Shown: positions 33,535 through 46,118, counted from the stretch's first letter. The stretch is DNA of 64,000 nt from Protea cynaroides (GCA_028583415.1 CM053266.1:79242149-79306148); one strand, 5' to 3'. Program-made: numbers and translations. The notes: generated by a model from the sequence alone, not told the origin.

Positions 33535-34200
33535 AGTGATAATCCAAAAGATTTTGAGAAGAAAAATGAAGGAGGGGAGAGAAAACGTGAAAGAGAAGGG
33601 GATTTAGGGTTTTGAGATAATCCAAAAAGATCTTGAGAAGAAAAAAGGAAAGAGGGAGAAATAAAAAAAAAAAGAAAAGGAAGAGGGGAAAAAGATTCCC
33701 CTTCACGTTTTCTAGAAAGAAAACGTGAAAGAAAAGAGAGGGAGAAAAGAAAAAAAGGAAGGAAAAGAATGAAGAAGAAAAGGAAAGAAGAAAGAAAGGA
33801 AAGAGAGAAGGATTTTTCTAGAAGAAGGAAGGAGAGAAAGGTAAGAGAGAAGGGGTTTTCTAGAAGAAGAATGAGAAAAAGGAAAGAAAGGAAGAAAAAA
33901 AAACGTGGGAAGGAAGAAAAGAAAGGAAAGAAGAAAAAATGGAGAGAAAAAAAAATTTTCTAGAAAAAAGAAGAAAAGGAAAGAAGGATCTTCTAGAAAA
34001 TGAGTAAAAAATTATAAATAGGAGAGAGGAGGGATCCTTTTCCAGACCAGAGAGAGAAACATGAGTGAGAGAGAAAACGTGAGAGAGGAAGAAAGAAAGA
34101 GAGAGAAAAGAGAAAAGAAAAAAAAGAGAAGAAGAAAAGAGAAAAAGAGAAGAGAGAAAAGAAGCGAGAAGAGAGGAGAAGGAGGATTCACATTCAAAGG
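33535..34200 (+). repeat. Long purine-strand tract in C 5' LTR
   Basis: Nearly all bases on the plus strand are A or G, in variants of GGAAAGAAAG and GAGAGAAAA, interrupted by short TTTTCTAGAA islands. It includes and surrounds the TATA box. The same tract is in the 3' LTR (42910-43580). Frames on either strand are low-complexity and not genes. Confidence 0.9.
34013..34020 (+). promoter_or_regulatory. LTR TATA box of C
   Basis: TATAAATAGGAGAGAGG stands within the purine tract; the 3' LTR has the same at 43382-43389. It is the likely transcription start region of the element. Confidence 0.6.
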
Positions 34201-35361
34201 AGATTGATACAACCCCCAATCACCCTTCATCAACGGTTTCGCTCGATTTGAGCCCAAGGTTAGTACTCTAAACAAATTTAGAGGTCATTATAATGCCTGA
34301 ATGCCAATTTTGCTTGAAAAAGGCTAATTTTCATTAAATCTCAATCATGAATGCTCTATTACATGCTTGTTAATGTTAGGATGCCTATGTCTAATATTTT
34401 TCATGAATGATAATTTGTCTAAGCTATTCAATGATGAATTTTTTATTGATATACAATGATGTTTGATGTTTTTTGTAAATTTCATAAAGTGATTTTTTGA
34501 TCTGAAAATTCCAGATTTAGGGTTCAAACTTAGGATGTACATCATATGTATTTTTTCTAAGATTTTGAAGCCCAATATTTTATGGGAGTCTCTCTGATAT
34601 GATAGAAGACTATCCTAAAAATTTCGTTCCATTTGGAATTGGGGAAATATATCAAAAAATTTGTCTTTGACATTGCTATTTTTCTCGGATGTAATGCAAT
34701 CCTCCATCGGAAACTCTCTAGAAAAAAGCCTTATGGCCATAATCAGAAAATCCACTTAACATGAACTTTTTAGACATGAAAGTCATTTAAAAAATGCACT
34801 AGTTTCATATTTTTTCCATTTTTCGTTGAATTGATATCAATTTTTTAGTGCATAGTGCTTTGATTTCAGATCTGTCATGATGTGCTGATTTGCATGATTG
34901 AAAAGAGTCATTTTTCACAAAGAAAATATACTGTTTTAACTTTTTTTTCTTAATGAAATTTTAGATCAGACAGTTATCTACATATACATATGTCTGTATT
35001 TAATTTTCATTAAGAATAGAATTTTATTTGGAATTTATGGTGCAACTGGTCAAAAATCTAGAACAGACCTGACCAGTGTATTTGCCTGTACTTGGGGAAT
35101 GTTTTCGACCTGCCTATGGTCTCTTTTAGGATTAGCTTCCTTGAGACAAAATGTTGGCCTCTGAGTCTTCTTTCCAGGGATATCTTTTAAGAATTTTTTG
35201 AGTAAGTACAGTGCCCTATGTGCCCATTTTGGTCCAGCCCCGACAAAGCTGTCATCTTGCTACGTGTTCCATCATGTTTTGATTGATTCTCATATGCTTT
35301 GGTTGTTTCTCACATGCCATATTTGATGCTATGCTATGTTTGGATGCTCGTATGCATACAC

Positions 35362-35470
35362 TACTATAATTGGAATGGTCACACTGCCATAATTGGAATA
35401 GTCACACTGCCATAATTAGAATGATCACATTGCCATAATTGGAATAATCACATTGCCATGATTGGAATGC
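35362..35470 (+). repeat. 23-bp tandem repeats in C LTR
   Basis: Four to five units of TCACACTGCCATAATTGGAA with small changes. The copies recur in the 3' LTR (44770-44870). Short relatives without the array occur in D near 11460. Confidence 0.85.
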
Positions 35471-35888
35471 TACACATGCTTATTGCCATATTTGTCTACT
35501 ACACTTGCTCACATATTACTGCCATGTTTGGATGCACACTTACCATGTTTGTATTGATTCACATGCTCACTTGCCATTTTTTACTGATGTGTTGCTAAAT
35601 TTGAATATACTTCCAACATGCTATATTTGGATGCTTACACTGCTATATTTAAGCTCACATTGCTTTGTTAGATTGTTTACATTGTACAACAACTAGGGCA
35701 AGATACACCCTAAGATGGAAGGAATTGAACAATTAGGGTAGTGAAACCCTAAAAATGGAAAGAATAATTAGGGCAAAATAAACCCTAGAATAAAGAGAAT
35801 AATTAGGGTATGAAACCCTAAAAAATGAAAATCACAATGAAAATGGATAGGAAACCCTAGAAACCTAAGAATGGAAACAATAAAAATG

Positions 35889-36190
35889 GTAGGAATTTAG
35901 GTCTCATCCCTAGATCCTATTGACAAAAATAGAAAGAATTTGGTACACATCCCAAAAAAAATGGTTGGAATTTAGGTCTCATCCCTAGATCCTATTGACA
36001 AAAATAGAAAGAATTTGGTACACATCCCAAATAAAAATGGTAGGAATTTAGGTCTCATCCCTAGATCCTATTAACAAAAATAGAAAGAATTTGGTACACA
36101 TCCCAAATAAAAATGGTAAGAATTTAGGTCTCATTCCTAGATCCTATTGACAAAATTGGAAGGATTTGGTACACATTCCAAATTCGATTC
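35889..36190 (+). repeat. 75-bp tandem repeats in C 5' LTR
   Basis: Units start at 35889, 35963, 36039 and 36115, each with GAATTTAGGTCTCATCCCTA and ending with GGTACACATCCCAAA. The 3' LTR keeps only two (45280 and 45354), with the deletion also removing the left arm of the next hairpin. Confidence 0.9.
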
Positions 36191-36833
36191 TCAAAAATTT
36201 TCGAACTACGTCGTACCTGATTTCTAGGGCAAACCCTAGAATACGTAGGCAATTTGGGAATCCCAAATACGGTACAAAGCCACCCATCAACCATACATCC
36301 AGCATAAACTTCAACTTGAACAAAAAAAATCTAATTGAAGCAAATGCATAAATCACTTCCATAATCTTTAATCACACAACCTATTTTCGAACTACGTTTT
36401 TGGACTTGATTTCCCGGATTGGAATACGTAGGTAGTTTGAGATGTCTTACACATCTCAGATTCAGTCCAGGACCGAACCATCTTTGGTTCGGTTCACTGT
36501 AAAATATTGTACATTACATTTGCTTGTTTATTTGCTTTAAAACATGATTGGCTGAACCCTAGGTTAGAATAACTTAGCAACTTGGTTTAGGACATCCCCC
36601 ATTGAACCCTAGTCATCCAGTTGACCAAGCACAGTCAAAATTAGAATTTAAGGAAAGTTTAGGAGGCCGATATTGATCGGACGGTTTGGGTGCCTAACAT
36701 CTTCCCATAATCGTACCCTGAATACTTACCCGATCTCTTGCAGACCAAAGAACTGATACATTGGGTCACGAGTCAATAGAAGTCTTACCTTTGGGTGAGC
36801 CTACATTTTTAGAGGTCCTAGACCTTAATCTAG

Positions 36834-36843
36834 GTGGCGACTC
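36834..36843 (+). other. PBS-like word inside C LTR
   Basis: TGGCGACTCC, the first ten bases of the true primer site at 36930, occurs 85-95 bp before the LTR end. D has it at the matching place (near 12983). Confidence 0.7.
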
Positions 36844-36929
36844 CAACAGAATACAATCGATCTTCATCGATACAGGATACACATTTCCATCCCGAGGAGG
36901 ATCACGTCGATTTTCCATTGTCCTCATAG

Positions 36930-36947
36930 TGGCGACTCCGCTGGGGA
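36930..36947 (+). promoter_or_regulatory. Primer-binding site of C
   Basis: TGGCGACTCCGCTGGGGA starts one base after the LTR end. From memory, sites of this form (complementary to a tRNA-Arg) are typical of Tat/Ogre elements, in line with the LTR kinship to D. Confidence 0.75.
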
Positions 36948-39900
36948 TTAATATTCAGACTCCTAGGATACTTTCCTTATATTGATTTGCTTGACATTTG
37001 ATGCTAGATCTAGGGTACTATATTTATTGTTTGTACATATTGCTTTGGGGGGAATGGGTTCAGTCACACTTTCGTGCGAGTAGCCGAACCGGGTCCCATG
37101 CATGTGGGGCAGCCTGCTAGGAGAAATACACAGCCTTGGCCTGTACTTTGTGAGACCACGACCGGCGAGCAGCCTCTAACGAGCGTTTCTTGGGTGCGCC
37201 TGGGAATGCGTTATGCTACTCCACGTCGCTTGGATCCTTGCAACATAGTATATAAAGGGAATGGGGCCCATTATTCATCGAGCATTAGGTGATAGGTTAC
37301 CCCATCCTCGTCAAGGTGGCCTTTTCTGTCCTAACCCAGTTTGAGCCATATGTATGTTATTTTTGGTCCATCCTTGAACTAACATGGTAAAATCTACTCG
37401 ATCATAATATTTACATCTGAGACGTCGAAGTTCTGCCCGTTTTTGTCCTTGACTTGTCAACATGTTTGGATCCTCACTTGAGTATTCTTGTCTCTCACTT
37501 GTTGGGAGCGTGAGGGTTACGTATACCCGCATACACAATAGTGTGGGCGGTCTGTACACGCCCTCCATCGTACAAAGCTCATTGTGTTGATCTGTTTCAA
37601 TATTGATACATCAATCTCAAAAAACGATCAGAAAATCTTCATCACGGTATAGATACTGTAATCAAGTAGAAATTTATCGGTTTTTTCAATCATGAACCGC
37701 TTTTGTCATCCTTCATGAAAACTACAAATAAGCATATCCGTTTTAATTTCTTGAAATTTGATGAACCACATGGTCGAACCTTGGTGCTACAATGATCCAT
37801 TCTGAATCTTGAGGCCCCAAGACCAATCATGGGGTTATTCAAATACAAATAAATTGTTACAGATGATGTCTAATGGTCGATTTTCATGAAGGAGCTAACT
37901 TTGTTTGGTCGAGTCAGCTTGTATGTGTATGCATATTCTTCTCGTGTCCAGTCACTTCTGAGTCTTAGCCTTCGTTCATTGTTTATATAAAAAATAAAAT
38001 TAAAAAAAAAACAAAAAAACAAATAAAACAAAAACAAAAAAAAAAGAAAAAAAAAGAAAGAAAGATTGAACTAGGGAGGATATGATTGTCTAGACTTAAG
38101 AGAACATCTGAGTGAGTAGACAAAAAATCCACTCTTATTACATCCATTCATAGGAATGTCTCATCATCATCGGTTCATGTTTCAGTTCATGTTCATAAGG
38201 AGGACTTTTGTACCTCAAAGTGTTGGAATGGTTGGAAGACATTATATTGAGAGCCCAAATATTGCAGAGCAGAATTGAAATTCCCAGATCGGAGTTAAGG
38301 AATCCAAGAGATTAGAAAGCTAAATCATAGATTCTGAGAGATTACATGTTTCTTTCCCATTTTAGCATACCTGCCAAATTTAAATGAAAAAAACTGAGAT
38401 TGGAAAGCATTTCGTTCACCCTTGGCAATTGAGCCACTTTGACTGAAGGAGTTGGTTTCTGACTCCCAAATTACTTTCATCACCCAAGGTGACCATAACT
38501 CAAAAGAGTAGCCCTTGAACCTTTAATAATGGCCCACCCACCTCCCAAAATCCAGGATGAAAAGGAAAACAATGTGGTCAATTGTATCCTAAAATTAAGG
38601 TAGCCTGAAAATGAACTTCATGTGCACCCTAAACTAGGGAACAACCAAAATGTCAGTGTACCCTAAATTGGGGCACAACAAAAATATCAGTGCACCCTAA
38701 ACTGGGACATAATAGATTCAAAGTGGGTCAAACCAAAAAGGTGATGGACCAACAAGGGTATAGGTCAGAGTTTCATGACATCCAAACTGGGGCATAAGAT
38801 TGGAATACATTTACCCCAAATTGAGGCATTGGCCAAGTGAATGTCAAACCCGAACTGGGGCATAAATCAAAATGGTAATAAACTCAAGAGGGGTTTAGCT
38901 CAAGATGGAAATGGTTAAACACATGTCGATAGATAGGCGTAATGAGCCTTACTAGTGATAGTCTGAACGGAGATTCGGTCCTACAACCAATCATAAGTTG
39001 GCGTCAATGATGTCGTATCCAATTGGGGTAACTCGGTGAATTACTTGTCTAAACTGGCTACCATTGGTATCTGATAGGTCATCTATGTTTGGACTCGAGT
39101 CCGATATGTTTGTAGACAAATCCAGTCCAAAATGCTCTGAAAAAAATAAACAATAATCATCTCATTTGAGACATCAACAACAGTGCTTTACTACTTCCAA
39201 TCCATTCCTTCCCAGTTTGATATTTCTTCCTCTTCCATGTCCGTTGCTAATTCTGACTCTGATGACAATTGGGATGATGAGCCACAACCTGAACTTCTAC
39301 TCCACCGACCTTTAGAGAAATGAAAGTTCAACACACATGTGAAAGTTACAAATGATTAAGTTAAAGTCATGGAAGCATTTTCAAAGATACAAGTTGTAAC
39401 ATCAAAATGTCCTCCCATTTGGTCGATTTATAGAAAGAATTTTTTGGGATATTCCTTGAAAGTAGAGAACATTTATAGACTCATACAAGTGGTTCATTTA
39501 GTTTTACAAGAAGGGTCTACACACAAGGCATTATCAAGTTTACATCAATCCAAGTGATCAAGTCTTCTACAAGTGCATGAAGTCTACAGACATAAAACAT
39601 ACAACAGATCAACCTCAACGTCAAAGATGAGCTCAAAAAAAAAAGGAAGGAAAAAAAAAAAAAAAAAAAAAGAAAAAAGAAAGAGTTATACAAAATAATG
39701 GGGTTGGTTAGCATACTACATTGGAACAACGATGGTGGACAAGTTCAACTATGGTGCATAGACATGAAGCAACTACTTTGAAACACTAATGATGAGTGAG
39801 TTTGATTACAAGGCATGTACATGGGGCAACTCCTTTGGAGCCCTACGGATGGACGAGTTCAGTTATAGAGTAATAAGACAATTGGTTCTCGTACAATGAC

Positions 39901-41288
39901 ATATAGACACCATTTCTTAGAACCTGATTGGAGAGCTGATCGTTTGTTGTGGTTCACATTGTGTGTTGAGCTGGATTTTTGATATTGGTCACTACATCCC
40001 GCCCATTCAAGGGGTGGTCTCATCACTTTGTTATCATCAGAGGATTTTTCTTTTTGGCTAAAGACTCTCTCTCCCGTCCATCAATCCGACGGTCTTCCAT
40101 AGAGTCTACATTACATGCCCTTACTTCAAATGTCACAAAATTTTATGGTATTGTTTCTTGTGAACACGTCTTGTTATGCATAAATATTGTTCAATAAATC
40201 TGACTGGAATATCTATCTGTTGTTCATCATTTCGACGGCGTCCAAGAATTCCATAGTCCTTTGTTGCTAGCCAATAAAATGGAATCGCCTAGTGGAGATC
40301 AAGCCATTCTACATAAACAGCCAAACACTCTCCCAATGGCATACCCATTGGATAGTTTCTTATCTGTCCATTTGGACCTTCATCGTTATACTTGTATACA
40401 GACTTAAAGGATTTGGGCCCAAACGTGGTTATAACCGATTCAGCATCTGAGCATAGCTTGTTGAAACTTGTTTTCTATCTGAGTGATACCAAGAGGAGAA
40501 AACATTCTTTGACGTTTTTCTAAAGATTAGTGTAGGGTTGCATCTTCTTAAGGTTATTTCTAGTGATGACTCAAAAATCGCCTGCTTATCAATATGTGCA
40601 GACCTGAACTTAGACACTGGGGCAAAATCACCCATTTATCCAAACATCATGAGTTTAGTTGAGCCTTTTGTTTGAAACTCTAGCTGAGTTCATTTGCATG
40701 TAAGAGAAAGATGACTCATACAAATTTGAGTCGTTATCATCATTTGCCCCTCATTAAAAAGACCTGATTGCCATTTGATCAAAGTGAAACCCATATAAAT
40801 TTAGCAGGAATGCAAAACATATCAAAATTGCCTTTTAAAGAAAGGAAACATGTTTCTCTCGGTCTAGATTAAGTCAAGTCAAGGAAAGTCAATCAAATCA
40901 TGATCTCTAGTTCCTCTTGGATTCCGAGCAATGTTAGTGGACAAAGTGCAGATGCTGAGCCCCATTGTGGCTACCTCAATATTTATGGAAAGTTCAACCC
41001 ATTTTGGGAATGAAGAAAGATGAAGAAAGGAATTGAAAAGAACAAGAAAAATAAAAAGAGAAATGAAAAAAAAAAAGAAAAGGAAAGAAAGGTGAAAGTA
41101 CAGAGAAGAAAGAAGACTGAATGAAAGTAGAATAAGAATGGAAAAGAGAACAAGATACAAGCAAAGAAAAGAAAGAAAGATCATTGGAAAAGAGAGAAAA
41201 ATCAGCCCGAACTACGCGGAACCTGATTCTGGAGGGACGGAAATCCCAAAGGATACGTAGAAAATTTGGGACACCCCAAATTAGGTCC

Positions 41289-41378
41289 AAAGGATACACA
41301 TCCAAAGGCTACACATCCAAAGGCTACACATCCAAAGGCTACACAGCCAAACGCTACACATCCAAAGGTTACAAATCC
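41289..41378 (+). repeat. 15-bp tandem repeat in C
   Basis: Six units of AAAGGCTACACATCC with one to three changes each, 90 bp in all, directly after a CTACG..CGTAG hairpin. Confidence 0.95.
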
Positions 41379-41400
41379 AGAGCACAAAACACGATTCTGA

Positions 41401-41844
41401 TTACATCATGAGCGGTCTTGAGCTAAAGTCACAGACCTGATAGGGTCGCTACTCAAGAAGCTTGACAGTTACAGTTACATCATGAGCGGTCTTGAGCTAA
41501 AGTCACAGACCTGATGAGGTCACTACTCAAGAAGCTTGACAGTTACAATTACATCATGAGCGGTCTTGAGCCAAAGTCATAGACCTGATGAAGTCGCTAC
41601 TCAAGAAGCCTGACGGTTACAGTTACATCATGAGTGGTCTTGAGCCAAAGTCACAGACCTGATAGGGTCGCTACTCAAGAAACTTGACAGTTACAGTTAC
41701 ATCATGAGCGGTCTTGAGCTAAAGTCACAGACCCGATGAGGTCGCTACTCAAGGAGCTTGACATCTACAGTTACACCATGAGCGGTCTTGAGCCAAAGTC
41801 ACAGACCTGATAAGGTCGCTACTCAAGGAGCTTGACATCTACAT
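41401..41844 (+). repeat. 74-bp tandem repeat in C
   Basis: Six units start at 41401, 41475, 41549, 41623, 41697 and 41771 with TTACATCATGAGCGGTCTTG. Units differ at a few positions. No protein frame is kept across them and there are no spacers. The array ends about 160 bp before the 3' LTR. Confidence 0.95.
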
Positions 41845-42007
41845 TTTTTTGTTGTACAGTGTCAAAAAAAAAAAAAAAAAAAGAAAGTTTACAGCATCAA
41901 TTCAAGGGAGCAACGTTATAATCCAGATCAAGTGCAGAATAATGCAACAATGGGCCACTTTTGTCTTCGGCCTCAATTGCCCACAATCTCAGCCGAAGAG
42001 AGGCATC

Positions 42008-42814
42008 TGTAAGCACCCCATTTTTGCCATCCCAGCTAAACAAAGTCCTGCTGGTGTGTGGACAACAAAAGGAAGAAAGGTGATTGAAAGTTTGGATTCT
42101 TGACTGTGAATTTGAGGAAGTTTTTGGTGGGCCCCATAATAAGGTCACAGGCTATAATTTTGCATGGATGCAGAGGTCATAGAATTATCTTCGAAACGAG
42201 ACCAGAATTGTTCAATTTCGATATCAAATGAGGAAGATATGACCATTTTAGTCAGATGATACATATAAGGGAGGTTTATGAAATTATTATAAATAATCCT
42301 AGGGGCCTTCATGCAAATTATCCTAAGTTGGATTGTTTGAATTTCAAATCATCATATCTTGATCATCCGACATCGGATTCAGATGATTCCAAGACCATTA
42401 TTCTTCATTCATGATGTTCTACAAAGTGGACGTAAAAAATCCCGGGTAGAAGTCACCAGTGGGTCTCATGCAAGCTTGCATGCAAAATTATCGTTAGAAC
42501 TTCAAAGCTGCATATCTTTTCCGTTCTACATCGGATTCAGGTGATTCCAGTTCCTATATTTCTCATTTTTAATGTTCTACAAAATGAACGCAAAAAAATT
42601 TGGAATAGAGACCATCGGAAAATTCCATGCGGGATGACAGCGAAAATGACCCATTAAATGACAAGGAGAGAAAACCCAGTTAATTCCAATTAATCCAGTC
42701 AACTCAGTTCAAGCCAGTTTTGGTCCAACCTAGCTCAACCCATATCAGTTTAACTAAGTCAACCTAAGTCAGTCTTAACCCGTTTCGAACCAGTTCATTC
42801 ATGTGCATAGTATT

Positions 42815-42864
<50 letters not shown>

Positions 42865-45800
42865 TATAAAATATATGTGTATCTATGTATATAATATATA
42901 TTATTATATGTAAGTGATAATCCAAAAGATTTTGAGAAGAAAAATGAAAGAGGGGAGAGAAAATGTGAAAGAGAAGGGGATTTAGGGTTTTGAGATAATC
43001 CAAAAAGATCTTGAGAAGAAAAAAGGAAAGAGGGAGAAATAAAAAAAAAGAAAAGAAAAAAGGGGGGAAAAAGATTCCCCTTAGAAAGAAAACGTGAAAG
43101 AAAAGAGAGGGAGAAAAGAAAAAAAGGAAGGAAAAGAATGAAGAAGAAAAGGAAAGAAGAAAGAAAGGAAAGAGAGAAGGATTTTTCCAGAAAAAGGAAG
43201 GAAAGAAAGGAAAGAGAGAAGGGGTTTTCTAGAAGAAGAATGAGAAAAAGGAAAGAAAGGAAGAAAAAAAAACGTGGGAAGGAAGAAAAGAAAGGAAAGA
43301 AGAAAAAATGGAGAGAAAAAAAGATTTTCTAGAAAAAAGAAGAAAAGGAAAGAAGGATCTTCTAGAAAATGAGTGAAAAATTATAAATAGGAGAGAGGAG
43401 GGATCCTTTTCCAGACCAGAGAGAGAGGGGAATGTGGGTAAGAGAGAGAAATGTGAGTGAGAGAGAGAAAACGTGAGAGAGGAAGAAAGAAAGAGAGAGA
43501 AAAGAGAAAAGAAAGAAAAGAGAAGAAGAAAAGAGAGAAAGAGAAGAGAGAAAGAAGCAGAAGAGAGGAGAATGAGGATTCACATTCAAAGGAGATTGAT
43601 ACAACCCCCAATCACCCTTCATCAACGGTTTCGCTCGATTTGAGCCCAAGGTTAGTACTCTAAACAAATTTAGAGGTCGTTATAATGCCCGAATGCCAAT
43701 TTTGCTTGAAAAAAGCTAATTTTCATTAAATCTCAATCATGAATGCTCTATTACATGCTTGTTAATGTTAGGATGCCTATGTCTAACATTTTTCATGAAT
43801 GATAATTTGTATAAGCTATTCAATGATGAATTTTTTATTGATATACAATGATGTTTGATGTTTTTTGTAAATTTCATAAAGTGATTTTTTGATCTGAAAA
43901 TTCCAGATTTAGGGTTCAAACTTAGGACGTACATCATATGTATTTTTTCTAAGATTTTGAAGTCCAAAATTTTATGGGAGTCTCTCTGATATGATAGAAG
44001 ACTATCCTAAAAATTTAGTTCCATTTGGAATTGGGAAAATATATCAAAAAATTTGTCTTTGACATTGCTATTTTTCTCGGATGTAATGCAATCCTCCATC
44101 GGAAAGTCTCTAGACAAAGGCCTTATGGCCATAATCAGAAAATCCACTTAACATGAAATTTTTAGACATGAAAGTCTTCTAAAAAATGGCACTAGTTTCA
44201 TATTTTATCCATTTTTCGTTGAATTGCTATCAATTTTTTAGTGTATAGTGCTTTGATTTTAGATCTGTCATGATGTGCTGATTTGCATGATTGAAAATAG
44301 TCATTTTTCACAAAGAAAATATACTGTTTTAACTTTTTTTTCTTAATGAAATTTTAGATCAGACAGTTATCTACATAGACATATATCTGTATTTAATTTT
44401 CATTAAGAATAGAATTTTATTTGGAATTTATGGTGCAACTAGTCAAAAATCTAGAACAGACCTGACCAGTGTATTTGCCTGTACTTGGGGAATGTTTTCG
44501 ACCTACCTATGGTCTCTTTTAGGATTAGCTTCCTTGAGACAAAATGTTGACCTCTGAGTCTTCTTTCCAGGGATATCTTTTAAGAATTTTTTGAGTAAGT
44601 ACAGTGCCCTATGTGCCCATTTTGGTCCAGCCTGACAAAGTTGTCATCTTACTACGTGTTCCATCATGTTTTGATTGATTCTCATATGCTTTGGTTGTTT
44701 CTCACATGCCATATTTGATGCTATGCTATGTTCGGATACTCGTATGCATACACTACTATAATTGGAATGGTCACACTGCCATAATTGGAATAGTCACACT
44801 GCCATAATTAGAATGATCACATTGCCATAATTGGAATAATCACATTGCCATGATTGGAATGCTACACATGCTTATTGCCATATTTGTCTACTACACTTGC
44901 TCACATATTACTGCCATGTTTGGATGCACACTTACCATGTTTGTATTGATTCACATGCTCACTTTCCATTTTTGACTGATGTGTTACTAAATTTGAATAT
45001 ACTTCCAACATGCTATATTTGGATGCTTACACTGTTATATTTAATCTCACATTGTTTTGTTAGATTGTTTACATTGTACAACAACTAGGGCAAGATACAC
45101 CCTAAGATGGAAAGAATTGAACAATTAGGGTAGTGAAACCCTAAAAATGGAAAGAATAATTAGGGCAAAATAAACCCTAGAATAAAGAGAATAATTAGGG
45201 TATGAAACCCTAAAAAATGAAAATCACAATGAAAAGGGATAGGAAACCCTAGAAACCTAAGAATGGAAAAAATAAAAATGGTAGAAATTTAGGTCTCATC
45301 CCTAGATCCTATTGACAAAAATAGAAAGAATTTGGTACACATCTCAAAAAAATGGTAGGAATTTAGGTCTCATCCCTAGATCCTATTGACAAAAATAGAA
45401 AGAATTTTTGATTTCTAGGGCAAACCCTAGAATACGTAGGCAATTTGGGAATCCCAAATACGGTACAAAGCCACCCATCAACCATACATCCAGCATAAAC
45501 TTCAACTTGAACAAAAAAATCTAATTGAAGCAAATGCATAAATCACTTCCATAATCTTTAATCACACAAACCATTTTCGAACTACGTTTTTGGACTTGAT
45601 TTCCAGGATTGGAATACGTAGGCAGTTTGAGATGTCTTACACATCTCAGATTCAGTTTAGGACCGAACCATCTTTGGTTCGGTTCACTGTAAAATATTGT
45701 ACATTACATTTGCTTGTTTATTTGCTTTAAAACATGATTGGCTGAACCCTAGGTTAGAATAACTTAACAACTTGGTTTAGGACATCCCCCATTGAACCCT

Positions 45801-46118
45801 AGTCATCCAGTTGACCAAGCACAGTCAAAATTAGAATTTAAGGAAAGTTTAGGAGGCCGATATTGATCGGGCGGTTTGGGTGCCTAACACCTTCCCATAA
45901 CCGTACCCTGAATACTTACCCGATCTCTTGCAGACCAAAGAACCGATACATTGGGTCACGAGTCAATAGAAGTCTTACCTTTGGGTGAGCCTACATTTTT
46001 AGAGGTCCTAGACCTTAATCTAGGTGGCGACTCCAACAGAATGCAATCGATCTTCATCGATACAGGATACACATTTCCATCCCGAGGAGGATCACGTCGA
46101 TTTTCCATTGTCCTCACA
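42008..46118 (+). repeat. 3' LTR of element C (4111 bp)
   Basis: It is co-linear with 32591-36928. Differences are a shorter AT run, small indels in the purine tract (42910-43580), and a roughly 150-bp loss in the 75-bp repeat block at 45411 that joins GAAAGAATTT to TTGATTTCTAGGG. The end is TGTCCTCACA. The solid similarity outside indels points to a fairly recent insertion. Confidence 0.93.

Larger units (their letters stand above)
32591..36928 (+). repeat. 5' LTR of element C (4338 bp)
   Basis: It runs from TGTAAGCACCCC to TGTCCTCATA (terminal CA changed to TA). Inside are an AT microsatellite (33405-33476), a 650-bp purine tract (33535-34200), a TATA box (34013-34020), 23-bp repeats (35362-35470), four 75-bp repeats (35889-36190) and two CTACG..CGTAG hairpin modules (36200 and 36390). 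Confidence 0.93.
36948..42007 (+). other. Non-coding internal region of C
   Basis: No frame resembles gag, protease, RT, RNase H or integrase. It contains poly-A rich patches (38000-38065, 39635-39675), scattered imperfect copies of ACCCTAAACTGGGGCACAA (38620-38870), a stretch matching the D 3' untranslated region (40200-40400), a hairpin module (41209-41290), two tandem arrays (41289-41378 and 41401-41844) and a short purine stretch before the 3' LTR (41994-42007). It probably acts only as packaged template. Confidence 0.75.
32591..46118 (+). mobile_element. Element C: 13.5-kb LARD-like non-autonomous LTR element
   Basis: Two long LTRs (32591-36928 and 42008-46118) flank 5.1 kb without gag or pol. 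CCCTG is duplicated on both sides (32586-32590 and 46119-46123), and TG..CA ends are intact on the outside. LTR ends and 3' internal sequence match the Tat-like D. The size and lack of coding fit large retrotransposon derivatives (LARDs). Movement would depend on proteins from a Tat-like relative. Confidence 0.93.

Noticed and set aside
33769..34275. Lys/Glu-rich and Ser/Phe/Leu-rich frames in C LTRs (also 43138-43667)
   Set aside because: Shadow frames of the long purine tract; they shift between the two LTRs because of indels.
37034..37570. Frames in the C internal region next to the primer site
   Set aside because: Short, unmatched, without gag features; C shows no coding conservation.
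41401..41844. Possible CRISPR-like array
   Set aside because: Units are 74 bp, head to tail, with no unique spacers, in plant DNA; it is an ordinary tandem repeat.
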